From Hymenolepis diminuta (lineage: Eukaryota > Platyhelminthes > Cestoda > Cyclophyllidea > Hymenolepididae), in NCBI GenBank assembly GCA_900708905.1, contig CAADRB010000106.1, forward strand, positions 79,431-143,430: 64,000 nucleotides of DNA. Direction: 5' to 3'. A program made the translations under genes and the position numbers. Shown here one piece after another: positions 25,001 to 35,200 of the stretch. Under the pieces are notes generated by a model that searched no databases, had not been told where the DNA came from, and saw only the letters and a program-made list of their open reading frames with translations. Position 1 is the first letter of the stretch, and every line of letters begins with the position of its first letter.

Positions 25001-28000
25001 AATTCTGATCCTAATTAATATACTTACTTGAAGTTCACTTTTTTCATCTTTCAACATTTCTATCTCCTTGGTATGAAGTTCAAGCTGCGCTTCCAAGGTA
25101 GAAATCATTGTCTGGAATCCCTCCTTTTAAAATAGCGAAAACATATCCAAATAACATATTTATTCGTATTTGTATTGAGATATAATAAGATTAAAATACA
25201 AACTTTCAATTCCACCTTTTCCTGCTCCAAGTAGGCAGCTTGGTTTGAACTCTGTTCGATTTCATTCTTCAGAGCTTGGATTCGACATTGAAGTTCTTGC
25301 TGTAAATAAATTATCTTTTTTAACTTGTGGATTCATTGGTATATGCAATTCTAAAGTGACTATGATGCACCATAGACTTATTGATGATATATCGATTGTG
25401 TAAATTTTGCGGCATATAGATTAGAACTTGTATTAAGCTTCGAACCGAAAGCCTGGCAAACCTTTCCATCCCTAAACCGTTTAACTGCAGGCCCAAATAT
25501 TCCCAAGGTACAGATTTAGGGGGAAATTGGATAGGACTACCAGGTACATATAACTTTGAGACCGAGTCTCAAGATGTATGTTTACAGAAATCTTAACAGA
25601 GAGGTCATAAACAAAAGAGGAATACTCAAGACTTAGTGTGAAAAGGACCAACGATAAGAAAATTCATTCGAATAAAAAGCTTATTAATTCATACGTGTCA
25701 GTGTTCTATAAATCCACCGTATGCAGCGAATTTTTTTGGTGTTGGCATTCATTAATGAAGGATCAATGTTGCACTTCCCTCCAAGAAATAATCCTAGCTG
25801 TATTATTAAACAAATTCCACTAAAGACATCTATTACCACATGTTTAGTCTGGATTTAAGAAAAACACTATGCCAGAAAATTCTGCACATAAGTACCTGAA
25901 TTTAACATAAACATACTTACGCAAGGTAGAGAAAGTAAAATAATAAAATTACTAGAATAAGCATACACCATATCTACAAGTAGAAGAGAAATAACCACAG
26001 TGCATTAATATAAACTGAAATATGCCGAACTACTAATTTTACAGAGTTAATTATGATTGAACAAAAAACGATTTTTGGATTACTTACTTTAGATTCCTCG
26101 TCTGCTTCTTTTAGAGCACCAACCGCCTTGAAACTATGCTCGAGTTCCTTTTCCAGGGCAGATATACGAGCCTGGAGTTGATTCTACAAAATTAATACAC
26201 ACCGTAAATTATATCATCGCATTAATTCTGCATCAAATCGTAATGTTAGCCGTCAAAAATAACCCGTTGATCTTCCATTTCACGATTTAGCTCATCAATC
26301 TGTTTGGTCTTGTCTGAGGTTTCTTGCTCTAATGCATATATGCGAGACTGTAGCTCTTTCTACAAGACAAAAAGGGTTTAGATGAATTAGTAAATGATTC
26401 CAGCGCACGTATCAGTAGACATTTGATGGTAATTAAATCAGTAGAACAAAGAGGTTACATGCTATCACCTACTTTCACTCACGATACTAACAAAAATTTT
26501 TAAGTCTTGCTCTCAAGGAAGATGTAAAGAGCCCTGAATTAGTATACTATCACTGAACAACCGCATATTATTATTTTTACTTGCAACACAAAAGGTCTAA
26601 TGTTCACCCGATTAACTAAGGTAGTAATACAATCTTTCATAATAATCTATATGCTAAATTAAAGGTTTCTTATTTGATTCATTTAGTTATTTAATCAAAT
26701 CTCATAACTAAGACGAAGGTTATGAGGGAAAATTCTTAACAGCCAGTAATACAAGGATAGAAAGGGGAAATTTGAAGATTTCATTCATGAAAAGTCAAGT
26801 TTTCTTTTAAGATCGAGTTACGACTACCTATTCTTTGACTTCAGCTTGAGAAATTAAAAGACTCTCCATTTGATTAAAGTTGTTTTCCAGACCTTAGGAT
26901 TGAAATACACACTCGATATCAGAATATATCAGACGAAATGAGATTTGATTCGTGTGAAAGCAAACAAAAAAATTTAAGCATTACTCCCGATATTGATTTC
27001 ACCCTATTTGCCTCAAATGCGTTATTTTGGAAAAGCCAAGATTTTACAGTTAATAAATAAAAAAAATTGATAAACAAAACGTAATTAGGTATTTATGAGA
27101 TTTCACTTATCACCTTACAACTGCGCACTTTCGGTCGCAAATAAAATAAAAGCAAACGCACAGGAGCCGAATGTGCCAATTTAATTTCAATTGTTACCAT
27201 CTAGAGTCAGTTAGAAAGATTATTAAATTACGAAACTATATGCCACAAATAAAAGAGCGTATACGAGTCAAATTAAACTGGTATATTCTTCGGCTAAACA
27301 ATCTGCAGAATACAGCAAACACTAATTAAGGGTAAAGCTACTGTTTCTGAAGCATAAATGTTTAGAAAGAAGGAACGCAAAGTGATAAACGGCGACAAAT
27401 GGATATTCAACCTCGCATACCGTTAGTTCTTCCTTCTCCAGTTTGAGCTGTTTGATCGTAACAGTTCCTGCCTCAAGTTCTCTCTCCAAAGAGGAAATTT
27501 GAGATTGTAGATTCTGCTAAAAAGAGAAGAGGAATATATCAATTAATACCAACTCAAACGATGAGACACATTCAAATCCCACAAGTCATTGAAGTAATCG
27601 GATAGTTTAAAATGGTCTATAGACAAATGGTCACATAACCACCCTTCCTCGCATAATAATAAAGGGACTATATTTAATAAGAGTGCAGTGTCAACACGAA
27701 AGCAAACGATAAGATCTTTCTCCGGAACGTGTACCCAATGAAGAAGCGAGGTAATGCAAACAGCGAAGACAAACAGAGCTCAAGATTTAACTGTGTCGAG
27801 GGATGAGCAATCTGCATCCCATAGATGGTCTCCAAATGACATGCCGACAGTTGGTCTGGATAGAACTCTGAAGAGCTGATCCTAAATGGTCGATTACAGG
27901 AAATACTAATAAAGTGTCCTCAAGAAAAGACACAATCATCTCTCTTGATCTGAGTCAACTGTATCCTATCAATATCTAATGCGCACCTAAATCATTTCAC

Positions 28001-31000
28001 CAGAAATTAGGTCTTTAACATTACAACATTATCATTAACAAGATGTGAATGGGAGGACTTCCAAACTTACCGAACTTTGCAGCGCCTCAGCATGATTGAG
28101 GCTCTCCAACTGAGCATTTTCTTGGAGGGCTGAAACCTTGGCCTCAAGAGAGGCTCGTGCTAATTCCCAATCTCTACGCTCTTCCTCAATAGTTCGTTCA
28201 ATTTCTGTTAGTTGGGATTTTGCCGCCGATGAAGCTGATTCGGCTTGTGTGAATTTGTCCCGGGCCTCTGATAACTGAAGGTGCGGAGCGCAAAAGAAAA
28301 CCGCTAGTAAAATAAGTTGAAGTATTTATCCCGTTGTCCCTATGATAGTATAACAAGCAGTCCAAAACCTCGGTCTACAGATGGATTATAAGACTTTAAA
28401 CCTTTCCACGGAAAACAAAGCTTCGATCGTTTAAACAGCCAGTCATAGCATAGTCAATGGAATTATATTGGATGAAAATACATTATGATACGTATCAGGT
28501 TCAACCTTAGATTAGTCAGGAAGCTGTTACATCAAAAAAATCCTGAAAGATTTTCTCATGGACGACTACGAATCGAATTTGTGGTGGAAAATCTTCAATG
28601 GAATTAATAATGGGAAGAAGGGGCAAATTGAAGTGGAATCAATCACCTGAATGCACCACTGAGCAAGAGAGCTGAACCAACCGAAGAACCTTAAGCGAAA
28701 TCAAAGACAAAGTTCCACGAATAAGACGCGGCTTAAAAGAAGAAGTGTCAAGGAGGAAATGCCATATTAATGTAAAAAAATATTATTGTCTCCTTTTTCC
28801 TCTACTGTCGGTTTGTGAATATTTGGATATTTGAATATTTGCGTTGATTTAATACAAAGCCTAAGGCAATGATGACTCCCAAAAAAGTTTTCCAGCAAAA
28901 CGTGAATTAAAAATACCCAACCACGAGGTACTAAAAACGAGAAAGACAACAAATCAGACTTTTAAATAATAAAGAAAAATAATGATTATGACTCAATTAA
29001 GATAATAAAATTGCACAGTAAATTAACATTGTCATTATTTCTAATCATACTGATTAAACCATTAGTAAAATATGTGTATTACATGAGAACTAAATACTGA
29101 AACTCAAATTACTGAAGAACCTTTAAATTAATTTCAGATTATCAGGATATAAAACAATGTAACCTTATGCCCAACCTACACTTAACTATTAACCTAACTC
29201 TCTTTTGTCTATCGCCTTCGCCTCATTACCCGAGATTCGAGTTTTTTACCGATATTCTCACGTTATCTAACATCTGCTTATTGAAATTTACTCTGCTATA
29301 TAGATAAATTTTCCTTTTAACGATTAATGGTTGCTGCTGTTCTCTCCTAATAAAAGCAATTCTGTTGGGTAGAAAGAGCATCGGCCAAGAAATTTGTCTC
29401 TATTCTACATAGAACCCTTTTCGTACAGCCCTTTTACTGCTGACAACTAGTTGAATAAACGGACCTAGGCAGCAAAATTAAGTCTGCTTTTTGATCATTG
29501 TCTTTCGTGAATATTGTGGATCAGAATTATAAAAAACGTAATGAAATGTTTTCATATCGCATTCAAATTACAGCTTAGTTTCCAATAACGATATAACATG
29601 GAAAAGAAAAGAAATTACTTACACAGGAATCAACAGATATCAAGTTATATTAAATCAGAAAGGTCAGATCTGTATGGATATTCAGTAGTAAATTATAAAT
29701 TAAATCCCACGGAAAACAGAATAAAATCAAATAATTAAGTCATTCCCATTTGAATTCACGATGAGTGAACTTTAATTAGCTCTATAATGCTAAAGACATC
29801 CTAACTTGTATTAACTAATTGTCCTCAGCTATTAGAAGAAGCAGATGTGTATCAAGATGGCATGACCGACCACCCAATTTAGTCAATAAGCCCTGAACCC
29901 AACGAGGCCTAGGGGTCAAATCCCGGGATTTGAATCGCGGAAATGATGCAAAACACAAACATCCTGATTGATCTAGATTATAAATGATATAGGACTCCTG
30001 TTGCTTAATGACTACTTTTACCTTTATCCTTTATTAGTCTGTTTTACCTTTCCTCTTGCTTAGAGAGGCTTATCTATGTGGAAAATTTTAACAAATCAAG
30101 AATAAATCATGAACTCGCCTCATTCTCCCATTTCTGCCGCGCACTTTCCCATTGAGCTCTTTCGGCAGCGAATTCTAAAGCATCCTCGGAAATCTTCTCA
30201 TTCAGATGAGTGATTTGAGATTCATAAGCGACAAATTTCTCATTCCAGGTAGACTTTACATCCTCCAGGTGTTTTCGTGTTTCATCCAAACGTGTTTCCA
30301 AGAGTTTGCGCTGAAAAAAGAGACAAGGATAAAATCGCTACACAGATTCTCCCCTGAATGCTGTACTCTTCATGTTCAAACAGAAAAACCTTACATTTTA
30401 AAGAAATTTCCTTAGTTAAGATCTAAAAAACTCTCCCGGCTGCGATAAATTAATGGTGTGGGATTAAACTGCAAAAATAACCAACCGACAGCTCCGTAGC
30501 TCCAAAGATAGCACCACTTCCTGATCTTTAAACTTGCGAAAATTTCTTTTGCTATGAGGCGAACTTGAACTTATTTGTGATATGCTGAATTGAGAATATT
30601 ACAATTAAAAATATTTCTTTCTAGAAAAGCGACAGTTAGTGTGACTGTTGCCCAGACGCCCTAAAAGCCATGCTCAAACTGAATAACTCCTTCCAAAATA
30701 AAACAAGATATGAAATTCTTTAAGAAAACGATGCAATAATCGCAACTTCATCAATTTATAAATTTTGATTTCAAGACGGAAATCTCTTAATTTCAACTTT
30801 GCTTCCCTACCTGGATGAAAGTTGTGTAATCACCTTTCATGTGGCCTTTCAATCAAATGGACCAAATAAACGATTTGAGATGAGCTGATATAGGAAAGTG
30901 AATGGTAATATTTACTCCTACTTTCACTGCTTAAGAGCAGTATACACACAAAAAAGATTAACCCAATCATCAATGCAAAGCTGAGGCACACAGAGATTAA

Positions 31001-34000
31001 CACGATGGTCGGATAATGAGGATTGAACAACCAATCTCATATCTCAATCCCTCCTCTATAAACAATGATCGCCAGTGTAGGCATACACTTTTACACTCTC
31101 CTTACTATAACGAATGTGATCTATTTTCGAATGTTAAAATGGATGAGAAGTAAAAAGAATATTAATTCAGATACCCGAATTTCCATGCTTAAAGATGCCC
31201 CACATTACCCAAGCCTACAATTAAGTGGTTTCCATTTTACCTTACTAATTGCTCAGAAACCGGTTCATTCAGTCGTTGCAACAGTCTACTGTATTTGATG
31301 TAATTATCTTTTAATAGGAGGTCATCTTGATAGGTTGAATCGGTAAATATCTATTTAAGTTGGACTTCATGTTTATTACTTCATACGTGTCCTCTATAAA
31401 CCCTAAATTAATTATTCTAAAATGTAATACAGGACGATCGAAAGTAACTTAAAAAAATATCTTCAGGTTCTAAAGAAATACTTAAGAATGTTTTAAGTTA
31501 TCTGTACTCTATAAAGTTCGGAAACCCATCGTTCGTAAGCAAGAATTATGAAGGATCACCACGGAATTGCGTGCTTAGATCGATCCAAGAACTGTGGCGC
31601 GAAACTCGAGACCACAGATTCTCTAATTAAATATTGAGCGATTTATTAAACGGATGCTTATGCAAAATTTGGATTTCAAATATGGCTTCGTGCAATGTAT
31701 ACTCTTCTCCTGTTTTATTTTGATGAAAAACTTATTAATGATTGAAGAACCCGATTCTTAAAACAAGAAATTACCTCCCAATCAACCAGAAATACAGTAA
31801 ATAGCAATTGCTACCTATTGGCTATTGATTATTGACTATAGATGTATCCTTTTCTCCATATCGAAGATTCTTCGGATGTTCCACTCTAGTCCCATAATGG
31901 GTTCTTATATAGTCGATTCAATATACACTGTAGTGCCTTCTGTTCCAACTCTGATTAATCCTACGTAAAAGTTAAAACGAATCCTTACTCCAGACCCCCG
32001 GAATCTAGCCACATGATGAACTTATTTTGAGACAGCAACCTAAGTACGATCAACTTCCTCTGCCGTCCAGTGTATTCTGTTTGTTTATCCAAACCATTAC
32101 AGTCGACATATTTTGCTAAGACGTAATTTAGTCAAGATATATTGTCTTTGCATCTTTGTGCGTAATCTCAATACGTTACACCTTCCATCTAGAACTTGTA
32201 ACGGACGTGGAGAGGGGGGAGAAAAGCGGTGGAAATAAAAAACTATGCAATACCTCAACAAGAAGTGTAGCACATCTATTTGCTACTGCTTCTGGAGATT
32301 CATCGCTAGGGATGGCAGTAGAAGTGGATAGTTTAGCCTGCTCCATCTGCTCAGAGAAGAGAGGCGAATCGGGTTCAGTGAGAAGAACAAGGCGTTCCTC
32401 GAGGACCCGAATACGATCTTTGAGATCGGCTTCACGCTCCGCTGCTCGTACTTCTATGCTACGGACCTTACTCAGTGCCTTCTCCGTTTCCGTTTGAGCT
32501 CCTTTCAGGGCGTCAGAGGATTCTGAGGCGGTACGTTCTTGGGCGAACAACATAGCTCTCATCCATAAAAATAAGACAAAATGGCTAGAGAATCATCAAG
32601 CAACATGCAATAAGGGTGTTAAGTAATCACATGTTATATGTGAAAACAAGGTGATATAAACACGGTTGCAACATTACCATAAAAGAAATTATATCTAGTG
32701 GAGATGTGTTCTAATTATATTTGACGTGAGTTACTATTGCACGTAGTAAACTGCAGAAAATGTGTTAAGAAAAAATCAGTCGTTGTTTTTGTCCACATCA
32801 ACTGACGACCTCATCTAAGAACGTACGAGATTTGTATCTGAAGTCTTGATGAAGAGCATTCCTCCTGTTTTGTTGTTCCTTCAGATATTTGGAGATGTTT
32901 GGCAAGATGTCGCGTATTGACTTCCCACGATTTTCGTCCATCATGCAATGTCATGTCATGCCATGCACTCTTCTCACAAACTCAGGTGTTCTGAGTGAAT
33001 GAATTAGTCAGCAGAGCATTGGTAATGCACTTTTCTCTTCCTCGTGGCAGCCAAATCATATCCAGTGTTTTTATTTAGCAGGTCCTTTCTAAGTTTGCAA
33101 ACGAAAGATCTGGGGACTTTTAGAAATTTCGCAATTTCCAAACTGTTGTGTTTAGCTTCTATAGACACTATTACAGCGTGTTTTTTTCATTTCATTAGTT
33201 ATAGTATTACCTGCCATGAGATCTTTTGATATACAAAATAATTTATTATTGGGTTAGTTTAAATTACAAAAATCTAAGTAGCATCAGATATAAAAGCGTT
33301 TCTATTTTCGTCGTTGAATTGAAGGTTTTCTATCTCTCTACTTAGTCTACGGAGTCTGAGTAAACAGCAATAACAGTGAGCATGTAGATATATTACAATG
33401 GCAGCCTAATTAATTCATTCGATCATGTATGAGTACTACAATTTCCCAGCTTCCAAGGAAGCAGTCTGCGAAATAGTGTGAACCGCACATTCAAACCCAG
33501 AGACAGGAATCTAGATTATATGTCTGACAGGCCTTGATAGTACAATGGTAGTCGATCAGTATCAACCAAAATAATGACATACAATTAAGATATTCGCGTA
33601 TATTCGTTTTGACAGCAACGAGGCAGATAAACCCCTTAAGGAGCAATTACATAGCCCTTTTCTAAGCACTCCCCTATAATCTAAACCCGTCTATCCTATT
33701 CATATTTTAAAAGTAATATTTACAAACCAAGTAGGGGAGGGATAATTAGAGATATTTATCAGTGCAAAATGCCTAGGGTAGAACAATTCATTCTTAGAAA
33801 CTCAAATTCCACAAAGCAGATGAACCATATACAGTCGATATTGAATCATGAGGACGTTGTTGAATTATATATATCACGTGATAACAATGCGAGTATACAA
33901 ATGAAACTTCTAAAAATACGAATTGAAAGGTGTGACTTCAATTTGACTTACCTTTTCCAATTCATCGGAAAGTTCATTGGCCTTTTTCAGAGCAGCGGCT

Positions 34001-35200
34001 TTCTCAGATTCCAGTCGTTTCAGCGCCTCATCTTTAGCCGAATGATCACTGAGCATTTTTGAGCTGCATTAGAGGTAAAAGGAGGGACATCAGGCCAAAT
34101 AATTGAAGTAAAAGGATCGACTACCAAGGAATAGAACTTACCGAATATCCTTCGCGTCTTCTAACGCTGTATTTTTTACTGCCATCTCCTTGGAAACCTG
34201 AGCAAGCTGACGAGAAAGGTTCTCATTTTCTGTCAACTTATCTGCCAACTGTGTCCTAAGTGAACGTATTTCCTCCTCAGCACTGAGAAGCTGTCAATTA
34301 AAAGTCATAATAAACGTATTTCATTTGTAAAAAGTTGAAAAGAAATCAAATTACATTAATTTTGACGGATTCCAACTCAATGTTGGCTTTTCGATGGAGT
34401 TCTTCCTTTTGTGCGATAACCTCCTCAGAAAGTCGGTTAACTGCAGCTAAGTTAGCTTCGGCTTTATTTAACATACTACTTAGATCAGAGTGATCCTCCG
34501 ATTTTTCACTGGTGTGATTGGATTGGGTATCAATAGGAGCACTCTCAGGGATTGCATTAGCCTGTCGGAGTTCTAAAAGTTTCTAGAGATCATGGAAAAA
34601 GTGTGGGTAACATACGAGTTTTGAGTCGATTGATTTCTTTTGCAGATGACTCAATAGAGGCGTTCTTTTGACGAACTAGGGTTCTGAGTTCTTCTAACTT
34701 GCCTTCAAGGTACTTTACACGATCGTTCTTACGATTCTAAAAAGCTTAAATTAATTAAATGAAAAACATGAATACCGTAGCTGTGGAATTCAGGCTCGTC
34801 AATGATTCGTTGGATCCTATCATAGAACCAACTAAAAAAAAATAAAACAGAATCAAAAACTGCTAATTACGAAAATAACAAATGATAGATATTCATGAGT
34901 AAACTTTTCAGAAATGACTAATGGAAGATTGGAAAATCAAAAATATTTTCAATTCAGAAAATAAAAAGAAACTTTGCAAAATCATTGAAGAAAAAGAAAT
35001 TAAGGTGCGAATTACCAAAGCTATCGGAGTACAATCGTTGTGGATAATAAGTTGAGTAATCGTGTCGAAACACTTATGTGAATAAATTATAAAATGCAAT
35101 AAAATGACAAACCTGTGATTGAACTCCTTACGGATCGCGAATCTGAAGACATTTTTTTGCCCCGATTCTTTGACATCTTATCTTGTAAGTTAGAAAACAT
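12899..35200 (-). CDS. GOLGA1: Golgin-97 homologue (GOLGA1), GRIP-domain trans-Golgi tether, at least 29 exons
   Basis: This gene encodes a long coiled-coil protein that would be recruited to trans-Golgi membranes by Arl1 through its C-terminal GRIP domain and would capture endosome-derived vesicles. The N-terminus begins MFSNLQDKMSKNRGKK, a short basic start as in golgin-97. It is followed by a Ser/Thr-rich linker, continuous coiled coil, a region TIRLQKQKLLELKKAL that matches the vertebrate pre-GRIP segment, and a split GRIP domain (FEYMRHVLLKFLLS plus AVATVLRLSKKDEF). Its length of about 1358 aa compares with about 770 in mammals. The excess is largely a tandem exon array. All exon junctions agree in phase except one (between 33952 and 32557), where a small exon is probably missing. 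Exons are listed in the following entries. Confidence 0.88.
13500..13710 (-). repeat. Dispersed repeat family A, copy 2
   Basis: On the minus strand this copy reads in one open frame through phrases such as KDDILICG and LKTTGNWALEVLVDGCI. The plus-strand copy at 14570-14830 gives KDGILICG and LKTTENWALEILVDHCI. Protein-level similarity exceeding DNA similarity hints that the family is or was coding. I do not recognise it. Confidence 0.5.
14570..14830 (+). repeat. Dispersed repeat family A, copy 3
   Basis: This is the plus-strand counterpart of the 13.5 kb copy, about 1 kb away in inverse orientation. The matching phrases occur in two overlapping frames (SKDGILICGF in one, LKTTENWALEILVDHCI in the next), so a frameshift separates them. 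The upstream part (AAACGATCTTTTGAAGG) also matches the copy at 5.7 kb. Confidence 0.5.
15665..17785 (-). CDS. GOLGA1: Golgin-97 exons 27-28 (pre-GRIP linker and first half of GRIP domain)
   Basis: Exon 27 (17625-17785) reads TIRLQKQKLLELKKALGQGL, close to the conserved segment before the GRIP domain in golgin-97, and includes a run of five glutamines. Exon 28 (15665-15998) is a low-complexity linker rich in Pro, Ser and Thr (SAAPPPPSPQEPSSPP). It then gives INFEYMRHVLLKFLLSHDTE, the first GRIP helices with the invariant tyrosine that contacts Arl1. The junction is phase 2 and exon 28 ends phase 0 at GAG|GTGAAT. Confidence 0.85.
15999..17624. other. Golgin intron 27, no other feature seen
   Basis: AT-rich intron of 1.6 kb with no coding, RNA or repeat signal that I can support. 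Confidence 0.5.
17786..20997. other. Golgin intron 26 with internal duplicated segments
   Basis: No exon is recognised in this 3.2 kb intron. Two parts resemble each other: about 18730-18880 and 20590-20730 share CTCGTGGCGAGTTATGTCA versus CTCGTGACGAATTATATCA and flanking sequence. Likewise 19985-20020 and 20342-20378 share a motif like ATATTGACCAA..A..GATTAT.CAAAC. Confidence 0.45.
20998..21542 (-). CDS. GOLGA1: Golgin-97 exons 25-26 (distal coiled coil)
   Basis: Exon 25 (21300-21542, 81 codons) codes VAKLEDELNSLRKTNEDL, continuing through SVGEELKASQDKFAES. Exon 26 (20998-21135, 46 codons) codes IVEMEKDFADRIAENASK and TTLRASIDELNEVISDRNK. Both are phase 0 with standard GT-AG borders. They are ordinary heptad coiled coil without the 32-residue period. 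Confidence 0.8.
21613..27516 (-). repeat. GOLGA1: Golgin-97 tandem exon array: 16 coiled-coil repeats of 32 residues (exons 10-24)
   Basis: Exons, all phase 0: 27421-27516, 26264-26359, 26088-26183, 25204-25299, 25028-25123, 24867-24962, 24495-24590, 24320-24415, 24143-24238, 23687-23752 (66 nt), 23511-23606, 23351-23446, 22297-22392, 21978-22073 and 21613-21894. Thirteen are exactly 96 nt. The last, of 282 nt, holds two repeats back to back plus a 30-residue tail. The shared pattern is roughly [QK]ELQsRIa.LEkEle, a variable stretch, then LKqEkeELK, so each exon begins and ends at the same place in the repeat. Three types recur in order C-B-A in exons 13-15, 16-18 and 19-21. The array adds about 500 residues of rod. 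Confidence 0.88.
28071..28274 (-). CDS. GOLGA1: Golgin-97 exon 9 (coiled coil)
   Basis: 68 codons, phase 0 at both ends, bounded by an acceptor CACCTTCAG and a donor TCG|GTAAGT. It codes LSEARDKFTQAESASSAAK, then IERTIEEERRDWELARASLE and ENAQLESLNHAEALQSS. It is the last exon before the array of repeated 96 nt exons. Confidence 0.78.
28275..30118. other. Golgin GC-AG intron, with a repeat family B fragment
   Basis: No exon is seen in this 1.8 kb intron. A minus-strand piece at about 29850-29940 belongs to dispersed repeat family B: it reads GGGTGGTCGGTCATGCCATC, close to GAGTGGTCGGTCATCCACG near 56751. A GC-rich phrase with a B-box-like core lies next to it. Confidence 0.4.
30119..30310 (-). 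CDS. GOLGA1: Golgin-97 exon 8 (coiled coil), followed by a GC-AG intron
   Basis: 64 codons, phase 0 at both ends, coding RKLLETRLDETRKHLEDVK and FAAERAQWESARQKWENE. The acceptor is TTTTTTCAG. At the 3' end no GT donor keeps the frame with the next exon, but GAG|GCGAGT does, so the intron appears to be of the GC-AG class. Confidence 0.75.
32254..32557 (-). CDS. GOLGA1: Golgin-97 exon 7 (coiled coil)
   Basis: About 100 codons, reading FAQERTASESSDALKGA through VRSIEVRAAEREADLKDR and RVLEERLVLL, then a Ser/Pro-containing break and CATLLVE. It ends at a good donor (GAG|GTATTG). The 5' end is uncertain: acceptors at 32555 or 32557 both leave a phase that does not match exon 6, so a short exon upstream is likely missing from this model. 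The composition and continuous helix heptads support membership of the golgin gene. Confidence 0.7.
32780..33240 (-). pseudogene. Decayed mariner-like transposase remnant in a golgin intron
   Basis: Read on the minus strand, broken pieces recall the DNA-binding half of a mariner-like transposase. They are an N-terminal start near 33220, the phrase RTPEFVRRVHGM (about 32970-33000), MDENRGKSIRDI, then after a frame change RHLAKHLQISEGT, and LHQDFRYKS (about 32830-32860). Several stops and frameshifts separate them. No catalytic half or inverted repeats are seen. The sequence type differs from the two other mariners in the window. Confidence 0.55.
33241..33951. other. Intron remainder where a golgin exon may be missing
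   Basis: Exon 6 ends in phase 0 but exon 7 needs 1 or 2 bases from upstream, so a small exon may be hidden here or among the transposon remains. I could not find one with convincing splice sites. A weak tRNA-like phrase (TAGTACAATGGTAG) occurs near 33538. Confidence 0.35.
33952..35200 (-). CDS. GOLGA1: Golgin-97 exons 1-6 (N-terminus and first coiled coil)
   Basis: Exons: 35113-35200 (ATG at 35200), 34776-34831, 34616-34736, 34355-34572, 34142-34290 and 33952-34063. Phases join exactly, giving 248 codons. Exons 1-2 code the basic start and a Ser-rich linker (SDSRSVRSS, NESLTSLNS), similar in layout to the vertebrate amphipathic N-terminus and linker. Exon 3 onwards is charged coiled coil (YLEGKLEELR, LADKLTENENLSRQL, SDELEK). 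The ATG was chosen because it opens the exon that fits golgin N-termini. Two possible splice acceptors lie just upstream (TTTTAG about 20 bases, TTTTCAG about 35 bases before the ATG), which could serve a 5' UTR intron or spliced-leader addition. Confidence 0.82.

Noticed and set aside
32156..32497. 113-codon plus-strand frame rich in Arg and Ser
   Set aside because: Complement of golgin exon 7 coiled coil; the Arg/Ser bias is a reading-frame artefact.
33130..33600. Possible tRNA gene near 33538 (TAGTACAATGGTAG)
   Set aside because: No matching B box or acceptor stem could be formed by eye.
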